64,000 bases of DNA from Nereocystis luetkeana (lineage: Eukaryota > Sar > Phaeophyceae > Laminariales > Laminariaceae), in contig JARUPZ010000013.1 of assembly GCA_031213475.1 (NCBI GenBank), positions 2,018,231-2,082,230 on the forward strand, given 5' to 3'. This document shows positions 45,052 through 57,350 of this stretch, piece by piece. The position numbers and the translations under genes were made by a program. Position 1 is the stretch's first letter. The number at the start of each line of letters is the position of its first letter. The notes beneath the pieces were generated by a model, which saw only the letters and a list, made by a program, of their open reading frames with translations, had not been told where the DNA came from and searched no databases.

Positions 45052-45704
45052 ACAGTGCCGTATGCTCGCATTTTGGTCTGTTTTTCGTGTATTTCCTTTT
45101 GTTGTTTTGTTCCGTTCGGTTATTTCTTCGTTGTATATTTCTGCTTCTCTCCTGCAACTTTTACTGCCCCTTGGTGGATTCGTCTTCCGATTTTCGTGTA
45201 CTGTTCGTTTGGCACTGCATTGTCTAATCTCCATAGTTTCGGGTACTACTGCTGCATTTGCGACGTACCGGATGTTGCGGTATCTCTGCCTCGTAGGTTT
45301 TGACGCAGTGCTTGTACGACAGCATCTCTCCGGGGCGAACAATCAGCTGACACTGAATGTGGGTGCTGCTGTGCTGGATGTCGGTCCTGTAGAAATAAGA
45401 AGACGCTTACACACTGTTCGCGGCGATGACGAGAAAAACAACAGCAACGCCAAAACCAACTAGACAAACACAAGAGCCACAACTAAAACAAAACAATCAG
45501 CGTGGAAATATGTTTTCCCAAGCTCGATTCGATTTCATGGTTTGTTTTCGGACCCGAACAAGTATTTTTCGTGAAATTGAATCCAAAGTATACTATTGTG
45601 CTGCTTGCTAGTGTCGTAAACACGTGAACAGTTTGCAACATCAGTACTTGCCAGCCCGTGGTTGCGTTGTCTTCATTAAATGAGCAACACAGTGAGATGT
45701 GTTA

Positions 45705-45795
45705 GTTGTTTTCACATTAAACCGTTCTTTCTACCCAGCTGCAGCAGTACACCCAGTGCCCGTCCTGATTCCTTATCCTAGCGAGATACTACTAT
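45705..45795 (-). repeat. ~200-bp dispersed repeat family A, partial
   Basis: Reverse copy of the terminal ~90 bp (TTCACATTAAACCGTTCTTT to TATCCTAGCGAGATAC). A more diverged forward copy may lie at 45196-45400. Confidence 0.6.
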
Positions 45796-46444
45796 TAATA
45801 TTGTATCCACGGACTGTCAGACAGAGGACTACAAAATAATAATAACAAATTAATGGGTAACGCAAGTGAAATATGCCGGCGTACCAGGAACGAAAACACA
45901 ACACAAGCGAGACAAAAAAGTAAGAACAAAATCTACGATAACACAAAAACAAATTCTGAAATGAATCATGATACAAATGCCGCAAGGAGACCAGAAAGGC
46001 TGCTAAAGAAAAAGGATAACGCACGTACTCAAGGACAGATCGCTGCTGCGCAGACGAAACAACTCAAAGAAGAGGAAGATACCGGCATATGGGCGGTGGG
46101 GAGGGGAAATGATTTTTTGAAGGTAACGACATGGCACAAAGCAAGAAAGAAGAGCGAAGGGAGAAAAGAGAAAATCGTACTCCAGGCGGTGTTAGCAACA
46201 TGGGTGCGCGTCTCTGCCGGAAAACAGATTCGGGAACCTAGCCATACCCCTTGACGTCTCCTGCCTACTCTCGGCAATAGCGGCGTCAAGTGTCAGTACT
46301 GTCGCTGTCGCCCCCCCCCCCCCCCCTCATTCATTCGAACAACTCAACAAGAAACACAACAACCTGCTAGAATATCATGGGCTAGTCGAACCCATACCTA
46401 GCCCCCGATCTATCCTTTCATTTCTGCATTCGTCGGCAGCTGTA

Positions 46445-46760
46445 TCAGTACGGCTCTTCCACCCTTCCCTTGTCGCCGATCTTGGCGTCCCCAGCTGCGT
46501 AGTGCAGCCGGCTTCTCTGCGCCTCATCCCTGTGCCACCTCACCATCGAATAGTCCGCCGCTTCGATGACCCCCGGTACCACTGCCCGCTCTTCTTCGCC
46601 TCCCTCGGCCATAACACCGTCTCTCTCCGGACAGCGAAGGGGGGCTTTCCGTGGACCGCTTGGTCGCTTGAAAAACCGTGGGATCATCTGCTAGACACTG
46701 AGCCGAGCTATGTTCTGGCTGGTCTGGTCCCGGGTTGTCCCCACACCAGCCTGTGAACCT
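46445..46760 (-). pseudogene. LINE C-terminal tail fragment, third copy
   Basis: The segment VIEAADYSMVRWHRDEAQRS matches the VERFMVRC and GRFMVRWHENEAQ segments of the two copies above. The preceding GQWYRG block is in another frame. This is a short fragment only. Confidence 0.5.
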
Positions 46761-48515
46761 TTTTTTCACGACGAAGCTTGGACAAAGGGAAAAATCTTGA
46801 AGTTTCGGGGGAATCACAAATCAACCGTCAATAACCTGAACGGTTGAAGTGAACTTCGAGACTCACACTTCCTCCGCGAAAGTGCTGTTTGTAGACATGT
46901 ACGTACATTGCATGGCTATCATAACGACGGCATCAATTTCAACCATGCATGATGGGGCTACTATTATTGAAATGCAATGATTCAACGCTCGAAGAAAAGC
47001 AAAAAGTTGAACTCGCGGGCTGCATCGTCAGAAGATCGGAAGAACTCAAGCGGGCTGCAGCGTCAACCGACATATCATAACTGAGATTGACTGCAAGGTT
47101 TCCTCAGCAAGCGCAACACAGCAAAACAATCCAAGCGATGAAGTGCCCGTCGACATCTGGCCACACAGCAGTCGTGGTGCGCACCTATGCTTTGGCGAGG
47201 ACTCTCGTCTGCCTTCTAAACGGCTGATAAATTCCCAGATATCACCTTTCGGAGACGTATTGCAAATAAATGTGCTTGTTTCTGGGAGCGAGCAAACTGT
47301 AGTGGCAGCGTACCCATCAATTTCCAGGGGTGCCTTCCGAGGGCCTTTAACAATCTGGCAGAAGGGATCTTTAGGTTGGTAGGCTGTTCAGGTGTTTTGG
47401 TTCCTGTTGGGATCAAGGTGCGGGCGAAAGCCCAACCCAACCCCTGACTCTTAACGCTAAAACCCTGACCCCAAACCGCAGCAAAACTCGCCATTAACGC
47501 GGCTGCGCCGCGTTTGCATCGAACCAGGAAATTTCTCAGTTAGTTGTAGACAACGATTCCGATGTGCAGACCACGCTACGTATTTTTCAAGTCAAAAACA
47601 TCCCTGAAGATCCCTTCTCCCATATTGCTAAACCTACTCGGAGGGAGTTGCCTTTCCGCGAGTCACAAGCTGCAAATATCACGACGTACAATTTCGATCG
47701 GACGGAGGGCGCTTGGACGCGAGTCCAGGCATGACAGGTGGGTGCACCTTGGTACGCAAGAACACCCGTGGGGCTGCGGACCGAGCTGTTGCGGTGGGCC
47801 GCGTCGATCTATTCCGTTCGTTTGTACTGGGGAAAACGAGTTCGCGATCACGATAATCAAAGCACGAGACAAGAGGCAGAGCGCTGCATTTCACGAGCGA
47901 GGCAACATGAAAGGTGAATGAGGGTACATCAGCAGTACGCGACAGCACTTAAGAATGTCCGATTTTAACTCAGTCTCGAAACTTGTTTCCTGTCCGACTT
48001 CAGCAGAAAAAAAAACTTGACTCCAAATTCTTATTGGGCGAAGAGGCGCAAAACCCCTTATTATCAAAATTCAAATTCTTGTTTTGCACAGGCGTTCAAT
48101 GCGTCCTTTTTTTTATCTTGAGCGGATATCAAGATTTTGTTTTTCCACATGACATCGATCATTCATAAATTCACAAGATCTTCATCAAAAACGATGCTCT
48201 TGGGGACTGCAGGCATCAAAGTTCATCCTGGTCACCTTCAACGACTCTACTGTAGCACTGTTAATACTTGTACATAGGGTTTACAGTATATCCACTCAAT
48301 CGACATGGTCTACGTTACGCACGTTGGGCGTCAATGCCCCCCCCCTGCTACTGACTGCCGGTTTTTCTCTGGCTGCTTGTGAATCTCCCAGCTGGCTGTT
48401 CTGCCCGCCCGCTCCGAATGTCCCCCCCCGTCTGCTCATTGCCATAACGCTCTAGTAAAACCCACGCACCCACTGCCGCGCTTGTTTCCGTGTTGTATGC
48501 ACCTAACTGTAGCTT
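46760..48515. other. No gene seen
   Basis: Only short frames and one dispersed-repeat copy (47344-47440) are visible. Confidence 0.5.
47344..47440 (+). repeat. ~96-bp dispersed repeat, copy 1
   Basis: CTTTAACAATCT..., TAGGTTGGTAGGCTGTTC, GTGTTTTGGTTCCTGT and GGGCGAA(A/G)(G/A)CCCAACCC are about 90% identical to 56159-56252. Confidence 0.75.
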
Positions 48516-50560
48516 CATGCTCCGCACGATTTGGTCTTCTTCAAGATGTACACGGTAGTCGTACTCTTATTTCGTGCGCTCTTGCGAGTGATCAGGTCAC
48601 CAAACCACCCATGCGTAGTCTGACTTAACACACCACGTTTCACAAAAGAGCTGTCTAGATCAGGTGGTCTCGGCTCTTGGAGACGAAACCCATCCGGAAT
48701 AACCATTTCGATTGCCTCATCCTCCCGTGGCATGTCGTCTTCGTCGTCCAGCAGGGTCAGCGTTTTTTTCCCGTTGTCAGAGGCATCTGCATGCCAAACG
48801 ATGAGAGTGTGGGTGCAAACAAAATTGAAAAGAAGGCCGTCCTTCACGATGTTCAAAGGTCAAACTCTGGGACAATTCCCGAGAAGAGAACCACACAGTG
48901 CAATACTGCTGTGAGTCGAAAAGTTAGGAAACGTCTTGTCAAGTACCCACTAAACACTGAAAATACTGTATCTAGTTACCTGTACAGTAAACCACCTTAA
49001 AGAGCTAAACTAAACGAGACTAGATACAACAACAATAAAACATGAAACCCGTATACCATCACCTTCTACCAAGCTGTCCTCGTATTCCTCCTCGCGGTTC
49101 TCGTCCTCGTCCCCACTGTGCTCGCCCACCTCATCGCTATCCTCGTCCCCGTCCCCACTGCCCCCGTCCTGCCCCCCTTCTCCTTGCTTTTGCTCCCCGT
49201 CCCCTGACCCATCCGCTTCCTCTCCAACTCTCCTCACCCCCCCCCCCCCCCCTCCCGCGGCCATCCCCATCACTTTCTCCATCAGCCCCTTGCACATCGA
49301 TTTCCTCCCCACCGCCCCCCCCCCCCCCCCTCCCCCTGTTTTATATAGATTGGATTGGCGTCGGTTGGCAAGGACACTGTAAAACATGCCACTCACCACG
49401 TGAGCTAGACAACCAGGGTACCATTTTTTGTTTTTTGGCGGTCGCCCACAGCTGGTTGTCAAGTTAAATCATTTATGCGAGGTAAATAACCTTCTCTCCC
49501 TGCAAGTGGGAATGATCGTATCACGTCGTGTTCAAGGTAAGGCACCCAAGGGGCAGCTACATAACACTCCCATTGTTGTCTCTGGAATTGCCTACACTGG
49601 AAATTAAATTATCTCATTGAAGCTGTCATCGACATGCAAGTCCGCCTCACAAGCGGTTCTTAGTAGGATGCGGCGCATTCTTCATGCGACTCGCCGGACA
49701 TCTCACGGCGCTTCGCGCTTGGTGCAAGGAATGGCTGCCTGGTCGGTGAAAACCCGACATGCTCCGTCCCGACATTGTAGGGATGCGAGGGTCTATGATC
49801 ATACGACTACGGCCGTGCATGAGCTCGAGTACATCTCTCCTATCGAGTACCCCCCTACCCCCCCCCGGCCCCTACCACCTCGTCCTCGCTTGCATTGTCC
49901 GTGAACGCCAAAGGCTCCGTCAGCCCCTCCAGGTTGATTCGCACGTCACCTGTCCCGTCCGCCGTCATTAGGCTCCCTGTATTCTCGAACAGGCGACACC
50001 TGCAGCCAGCGCGGTTGTAGACGGTGTTCACGGCCGTTGCGACCCACTTGGTGAGCAAGACGCGCCGATCTGATTCATTCAGCGCGTTGATCTCCCATCG
50101 TTCCAGATTTTCTCCGTTATCAAGCCATAGTAGGTCGAGTTGCTTCCCAACCTCGACCTTGATGAATGCCCCAAGGCCTGCATCGACGGGCTGCAGTGCG
50201 CCCCTGCACCCTCCAGGGTAAAGCCACACCGGCGAGTTGCACTCCTTCTTGATGTACCTGGTATGCCTTAAATGTGTCCGTTGTCTGTCCGCGCAAGATA
50301 TCCAGAGTCAGCAGCGATTGCTCCGCGGACATCCTACCCCGGGTTTGCATAAGACTCTCGCGAGATCATTTTTCAGCCCACTTCATGCAGTAGTAGTCGC
50401 TGTCCGCCCACGCGTTTCTCTGGGAGAAAAACGTCCACGCGAGAGTCATAGGCCTTCTTCCCCGGTGCCTCGAAGCATTATTTCTATTTGCATGCTTGCA
50501 GAGGGGAAAGGATATTGTTCGGCGAAACAAATAAGAAACAAAAATACAAAACGCCACCTG
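48515..50560 (-). pseudogene. pogo-type DDE transposase (DDE_1 family), broken
   Basis: Minus-strand pieces follow the DDE_1 order. AWADSDYYCMKWAEK is at about 50460-50370. LLTLDILRGQTTDTFKAY, with the second catalytic Asp, is at about 50320-50255. GCRGALQPVDAGLGAFIKVE, with the third catalytic Asp, and ESDRRVLLTKWVATAVN lie in 50229-49960. An acid-rich stretch follows (49230-49090). A C-terminal part, VIPDGFRLQEP...HGWFGDLITRK, is at 48856-48515. A 7-bp TACCTGGTA insertion at 50255 shifts the frame. A ~500-bp repeat (about 49345-49850) separates the core from the tail. Such transposases cut at TA dinucleotides. There are close-looking relatives in oomycetes and brown algae, by memory. Confidence 0.8.
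49345..49850 (+). repeat. ~500-bp dispersed repeat inside the DDE transposase pseudogene
   Basis: It is a full copy bounded by C runs (49318-49330 and 49848-49866). It separates the transposase core from its acid-rich tail. Confidence 0.8.
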
Positions 50561-51604
50561 TGAGGACGGTTTTGGAGCAGAGGCAATTTGGCGGGGGGCA
50601 TGATTTGGCCTTCAAGGGGATTTTTGGGCAGATTTCGTATTTTTCAGGGATGCAGTGTATTCAGCCAGATTCTTACCTGCCGACCCCCTTGCGCTTCCCA
50701 ATTAATTTCCAACTATCATTTCCTCCTCGAGTTCAGCACATATGCTTATCTGTACTTTCTTTAAATTCCGCAAATCCCAGGCTGACATTCTTAACTGCCA
50801 GATTATTAAGTGCTGTCGCGTACAGTACCCACTATTCATTGCAGTGGTAGCGGCCCCTCTAGTGCCAGTATGCGGAAGCTACCAACGCCAGTATGCGCCA
50901 GCTACCAACACCGGCGTTATGGCGGCAATCCGCATCATAATCCGCACACTGCCCTCCTGGTTATTCCAATCTGCGCCACGCGATTTCACCTGCACCTATA
51001 GCACGCAGCCGGCGCTATAGAGTGTCCGATACTGCTGTATTCTTAACAATAAACGTATGTAGGTCCTCGCATGGGAAGCTTTATATCATGCCCCGCCCAA
51101 AACCCTATTTTGAGAAACATCCAACACACGACCCGATGAGCGATCCCAGTGCAGTACTGCATCCCAATAGTTGGGCATGCCACACTGGGTTGCTTCTTTT
51201 CCCTTCCCATCTGTACGGCATCGTTGTCTGTCACCCCCTCACTTTATTAATAGTTCGGATCCGCGGCCATATAGCAAGCACCCCTCCCACTACCTACAGG
51301 GGGGCTATAGTCACCCCCCATACGTAGCCCGCTACGGTGCATGCATTTTCGTCCTCCGTCGACTTGCGTCGAGTTGTGCATACTGTACGTATAGTACGAG
51401 CCTTGTTCTGCTTCAATTTTGCACAAGCAAATGCCCCTTGGGGCTGGATTGAAGTCACGAAGTCGAGCTTCGTCAGTGGTTACGACATTTAATGAACGAT
51501 TTCATAGTCCACCGGGAACACCGGCTCGATAAACGTTATTAAATTAGGTAACCCATTTCAAGGGAGAGTACACGATTGACTTTTTCGCGGCACGCCATTC
51601 GAGC

Positions 51605-52835
51605 ACGTCATGGTGCTTCATGGCACATCATGGGCTCCCACGAAATATCATGGTACTTCGTGGCAATGCCATGGGTGTGCCATGGATATCCATAACATTG
51701 GCCAGGCGTTTCACCACACGATACGTCAGGGCATGCCATGAAAAATACCATGGCAATGGAACGGCCAAAGCAAATTCCATAGTAATGCCATGATATCGTC
51801 ATGGAATGCCAAGAGCTACCATGGTACTGCCATCGCGTACGCATGGTGTCGCTATGACATTGCCACGGGGGGGCATGGTATCGCCGTCGGTTACCATGGC
51901 ATTGCCATGGCAGCTCATAGCAATAACATCGCAGGCTACGCCATTGCCATGGTCCTGCGATGATATGTCACGGCATTGCCAGGGCAGGCCACGAGCCATT
52001 GCAGAGCCATGACAGGTTATGGAGAAGTTCATGGTACTCCATGACAGACCCATGGCCGGCTATATGGTGCCAAGAAAGCCCATGTCGATGCTATGGCGTG
52101 CTGTGAAGGTTCATGGCAATGCCATGGTGTGCCATCTTCATGGTAATTCCACGGCAATTCCATGGCTCATCGTGAGACTTCATACCAGACCTCTGGAAGT
52201 TCATGCCAATGCCGTGGCGATGCAATGGAGCTTCATGGTAAACCATGATGGACCCATGGTAGATCTATCGCTGGTCGTGCAGAAGTTGATGCCGCGCCGT
52301 GACAGGCTCATGGTCGGTCATGGCTTGCCTTGAACGTTCATGGCAAAGCCGTGGCAATGCTATGACCCTTCAGGAACACCATGCCAGACCCATGGCATGG
52401 TGTGGAGAAGTCCATGGAGTACGATGAAGGTTCATGGGTCTCCGTAGCACTACCATATTGGCTTATAGCGATGATACCATGCGGCCCCGTGATGCCACGG
52501 TAGCCCATAATAACGCCCCGTCATAATTTAATAGTGTAGAACGTTCGTGAACAGGTGCCCTTGTGTTCAATCAGGCTGGTGCCATGGGGTATGACGTGAA
52601 ACGTGCCATGACATTGCTATATCATGGTCATGGCGTGTTGCCACGGCATTTAGCGATGGCGATGTTATGGCATGCCATGATAATACCACCATGAACCATT
52701 TTGGTGCGCCATGACCCAGGACCCTTGGCATTGCCATGGTATGGCATGGCGTGCCATTGCATTTCCATGGCCTTTCCATGACTGTCATGGCATTGCCAGG
52801 GACCCTGGTGGTCCATGGTATGCCACGAAAACCAA
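51605..52835. repeat. CATGG-word array (CCATGGCATTGCCATGG)
   Basis: Over about 1.2 kb the palindromes CCATGG, TTCATGG and CATTGCCATGG recur dozens of times in both orientations at irregular 8-20 bp spacing. The frames that cross it are repeat translations. No family is recognised. Confidence 0.85.
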
Positions 52836-52929
52836 GTATATATCGTAGATGCCTGATAAAGGGCCTTGAAGCACGGAGCGCCCTCGGAATTCCAGTGCTG
52901 CGACGACACACATGTGGGTATGGCACACT

Positions 52930-54505
52930 AAGAAGATGTACTTGAAATTTAATCTACCGTGTCGCCATCTACTGTAGAGCAGAACGGACAGTTGGAACTT
53001 CGCCATTGGAATATCGAAGCAAACTCCGGGCTCGTCACGATTGAAGATATTGCTTCGGGAGGTGTGGCTCTGGATTATGCCTTCCGTATTTGCAGAGAAC
53101 ACTTCCGTAGCTGAGAGCGGATATAGGTTCCGGACATTTCGATGTCTGTAGTTTCCGTATCTGGGTATTGTTTCCGGACATTTCGATGGCTCCCGTGTTG
53201 TCGGATACTGCAATATATCAGGCGGAAAAGGAATGCCAAAACGCCGTGTTGTTCGGGGAAGTGCCGCCTGAATCCAACCTGTGAACGCACCCTGGTGTCT
53301 ATCGATCGGAGCGCAGCCACCCTTCGATTTGACATGATACCTCACGAAATCCACGGCGTTTTGGCACTTCTGTGGATCATTCGCCTAACACCTTGCCATC
53401 TCGGAAGACGTGCGAACGATCGCCACCATCGTCGTGTTTGAGGCCGATGCCGGGGGGAAATCATAGTCGCCCTCAGTAAAGTGTGTTCTTGTGGTAGGAG
53501 GCTTTACTGCGTATAGAGAACTACAGCTTCCATGTTTTGCAGAGAACGCCGCCGTAAATGAGGACGGTTATGCCCCCCACCCCCGGCATTGTTCTCAGAC
53601 ATTTCGTTGGTTCCCGGGTCTTCGGAAAGGACAATGTTTGAGGCGGGCATATCATTTCAGAACGCCATGGGTTTTGTCAAGCGCCACTCTACGCTAAAAT
53701 GTGAGTGAACCCCGGTGTTACGTTGACTGCTGTGGTGCAGTCAAACATTGGTTTGGGGGGACAACTGATGAACGCCATGGCGCTCTGGTCTTTCTGTGGT
53801 TCAATTGCCTGATACTTTGCCATCTCCGATGACGCGGGAACGATCGGAACGACGGGTGGCTCATGAGACCGACCCCGGGGGTGGAACCGTACCTGTCCTC
53901 GGCAGAGAGTGTTTGTTGTCTGCAGATAAGGGAGTTGCAGTACAGAGCGTCGATTTATGGAATAATACCTCCAACCACGACGAGCCTGGGGTTGTGATCG
54001 TTTGGCTTGGATTTTTCAACAACGAACTCCCAATCCTGCGCCCTGCTCTGAAAGGCGGCGTTCAGTATTTCGCAAATCTTTGCCTGAAGCAGCCTCTATC
54101 CGAGGGCCGGGCTTTCTTTCTACACGCCCAATGACCACACCGAGGCGATCGGGTACACGCCAACTGATCTGGTCGTGTGAAGGCAAACTGCCGTATCGAC
54201 TTTCTTGTACGCAATGAACTGGTTGGGGTGAAAGAACGTGTACAGAGCCCCGCCCTCGGCAAAGGGGTGAGACAAATCGTTGCGAAATCCGAGTGTGTGT
54301 GCACAATTACTCGCCCGAACACCACTTGACGTTCAGACGCTGCGAAACACCTGCCGAGATGTACCATGCCAGGTGCAGGACAGTATATGATATACTGGGC
54401 GATAGGCAATTTCGCCTTCCACAGCAGGCAGGAGGGCTGGAACTTCATCATTGAAATGTCGAAGCCAAACGACCACCACTCCGGGCTCGTTGTGGCTGAA
54501 GACAT
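52930..54505. repeat. Tandem and inverted repeat cluster
   Basis: The unit GACATTTCG(A/T)TGG(C/T)TCCCG..., AACGCC..., GATCGGAACGACGG occurs at about 53040-53450 and again at 53470-53900. A second unit, translating as DEPGVVIVWL, is forward at 53968-54065 and inverted at 54505-54370 and 53065-52930. Confidence 0.65.
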
Positions 54506-54670
54506 TACATCGCACGATCACCAGCAAGCTAACGATCACCAACAACCAACAACTTATGAAATACCCGTTATCGCCGGAATATCATTTTTTTTATGATACG
54601 TTTAACGATCAAGGTCGTGGGAGTGTCCATCGAATTATACTTGTTTTTCCTGACAAAGCAAGAGCTCTTT

Positions 54671-54957
54671 AGGCTCATTCTTGTCGGAGAGAGCTTTTTC
54701 CAAAATCTCCAAAGCTTGGAAATAATTGGAGATATGTATCAATATACGGAGGCGTTGAGTCACTATTCGTGAAATTCTCCAAAAAAAGCAAAAATGTCAA
54801 GTTCGTTAACATTCCAATATTTCATTTGGGGAAAAAAAACAGGAAAATTGGAAGATTGAAAATTGCGCGAAAAAAACGTCGAAAATTTGGAAAAAAAGCT
54901 CTCCGATAAGAATGTCGAAAATTTGGAATAAAAAGCTCTCCGATAAGAATGACCCTA
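54671..54957. mobile_element. TIR element with duplicated right end
   Basis: The left end AGGCTCATTCTTGTCGGAGA is mirrored by CTCTCCGATAAGAATGACCCT on the right. The last 35 bp of the right end occur twice in tandem (54875-54955). The interior is A-rich with no coding frame, so it is a nonautonomous DNA element by structure. Confidence 0.6.
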
Positions 54958-55716
54958 CCTGAGGAACTTTCGAAAAAGTAGACGCAAGTCTATCGTAGCA
55001 CGACTCACTATTTATAGTATTAATAGAGCATAAAACTAGTTTGATCTTCGTCTACGCCATTTGATGCAGTTTTGGGCTCGGAGAGGCATCATGGCGACTG
55101 CCAGGTATGCATCTACAAACAAGGTGAAATGTGCATTTCCGTTTATTTTATGCATGTATGTATGTACGAAAATTAAATGCAAACCGCTCGGCGTTGTGGG
55201 CTCCAACGCCTGCTTTTCTAAACACATTCGAACCAGCTAAATAGTAAGAAGTGTAATACCTGGTACCCTCTTAGGATTATCAAAGAAATATAAGCCCAGT
55301 TTTTAGCAGAATGAAGTGGCGCAATAATGGATGCAGTGCACAGCACGATGCTGCCGTTTGACGGGGCAAACAAATGTCACAATGCATGGATATGCCGATT
55401 ACACGCAGTCGAGAGCTGAGCGGGGCTTTCCGAACTGACAGGGGAAAAGACAGTGGCGACTACAGTGCGAGTATGACTTGCGTGGATATCTTACTAATAT
55501 TTGCTAGGCAACAAACAGCGATTTCGATGTAGTCACCACACATATATAAATCCTTTCCCTCTTCTGTGTTTTGTAAATAAATCAATAGTAATAGTATAAT
55601 ACACACTACAGCTGCTAGCAGTAGATTACCTGATAATTCATTACCTGGTATTATATTACAAACATTAGTTTCATTCACCCCTGTACATACATAGTATATA
55701 CCCCTGCGCCTCGGAG

Positions 55717-55930
55717 TTTTTTTTTTTTTTTTTTTGCTCGTCCCATCTATCATCTTCGCCCATCTTCTTCTCTCTCTTCTTCCAACTCGTAACTCAGATC
55801 CGGGGTCACATAGCAGGCTCTTCCCCCCCCTTCCCGCTACGGTACGTGCCTTCATTTTTATCGCGAGAAGGTTTCAGCCGTTTCTTCCCTCGCCGACTCG
55901 CATCGAATTGTGCCTAACCACGAGGGACTG
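55717..55930 (-). repeat. 5'-truncated copy of the same SINE
   Basis: The poly(T) tract at 55718-55734 is followed by the same body, for example AACTCGTAACTCAGATCCGG and GACTCGCATCGAATTGTGCC. It lacks the tRNA head. Confidence 0.75.
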
Positions 55931-56158
55931 AAGGAGTGACACTGTGTTACACTGCGTTAATACTGTAACTCAATATTGTCACCACCTACCTGGTACGTCA
56001 TTAATACATTACAACCGCAACCGAATTTCGTTAAAACAAAATATGCTTTCGGACCTCCTGGGCTCCTGGGGCTCCAGCACCTTTCGTGTGACCACGGACT
56101 CTTTGATTTGATGACTGTTGATAGTTAATGTGAGAAGAACAACATAATACTCGAGGAC

Positions 56159-56252
56159 CTTTAACAATCTAGGAGAAGGGACCTTTAGGTTGGTAGGCTG
56201 TTCGGGTGTTTTGGTTCCTGTCGGGATCGAGGTACGGGCGAAGACCCAACCC
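56159..56252 (+). repeat. ~96-bp dispersed repeat, copy 2
   Basis: Forward copy of 47344-47440, abutting a (TTG)n tract and family B. Confidence 0.75.
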
Positions 56253-56261
56253 CACTTGTTG

Positions 56262-56440
56262 TTGTTGTTCTCACATTAACTCTCTGACGAAGGAGTCCGT
56301 GGTCACACAAAGGTGCTGGAGCCCTAGGAAGATCCGAAAAACGAAAAAAATCGAAAATTCGGCTGCCTCAAAATACACGAGACGGAAAAAGCGCACACAA
56401 GATAAAACCAATGTGCAAAACTGAACTAACATGGCCGCGG
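56262..56440 (-). repeat. Dispersed repeat family B with (TTG)n end
   Basis: It starts TTGTTGTTGTTGTTCTCACA and continues GAGTCCGTGGTCACACAAAG, AGGAAGATCCG and CTAACATGGCCGCGG. It matches 12115-12375 in reverse. Confidence 0.6.
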
Positions 56441-57350
56441 GTATATCCTCTCAACTATAATATAGAAGAGTACCACTGCCCACCCCTGACTCTAACCCTA
56501 ACCATAGACACAGCATCAACAACCCATGCCCTCTTGCAATATTTTTAAAATTACAGGGCTCACTCCGGTATACGCCTTTTTTAGATTGGTATCGTTTACA
56601 GCGGTATCCAGCCACCACGGTGCTGCACGGTAATTATTGGATGGTAACTGGCCACCTTAGTACTCGTCGGTGCAGGAACCGGCTACCACGGTAGGTAATA
56701 CACGGTAAAATAATGGCGCGCCAAGCAGGCGGTTCCGCGGGGATGGTCGAAAAGCTTCAAAGCAGGCAATGGGCGGGCGGGAGGCGCCCGAACATATACT
56801 CTTGGCGCTCCCGCCGTGACGGAACACACGAAGCCTGGTGACTCTCTGGAGGCCCAAGTGGAGCTCATGGTACGTATTATACGTACAGTGAGAGAACAAC
56901 AGCAACAACAACAACAACAATAACCCTAAAACAACAAAACAATTCAGATTTTGGAGGCCACAGGCTTGATGTTTATAAGGCGCATTAAAAAAAAAGGGTT
57001 TTCATGGACAAAACACCGCTCGTGGCGCGAGTTTACTTACTCGGTTTTAGTATGTATGTACCTGATTTGGACCCAAATGGATCAGGTATAATATACCTGA
57101 TTATGGCCACCGCCCAAAAACATGACAGGCTTGTTTCCAGTAAAAGAAACCGTTCAGAACGAAAGCAGTTTTAAAGTATAATCGCCGAAACAAATGTATA
57201 CTGGTAGTCGCCAAGAGAGAATTGAACCCTGAGGCTGGTCTATCAAAATTGACCTACTCACCCACTGGCGTAAATGGTCATATCGAATTGAGGTGTCAGC
57301 AGAAATTCATTTGACTGTACGGTAATTATTCGGAACTGAACATTTGCGCG

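Noticed and set aside
45853..46254. 133-codon Lys-rich frame on the + strand
   Set aside because: A-rich sequence between repeats, no domain, no splice context, and it starts beside a repeat fragment. I do not support it as a gene.
56490..56515. Telomere-like CTAACCCTAACC
   Set aside because: Only two units and no array.
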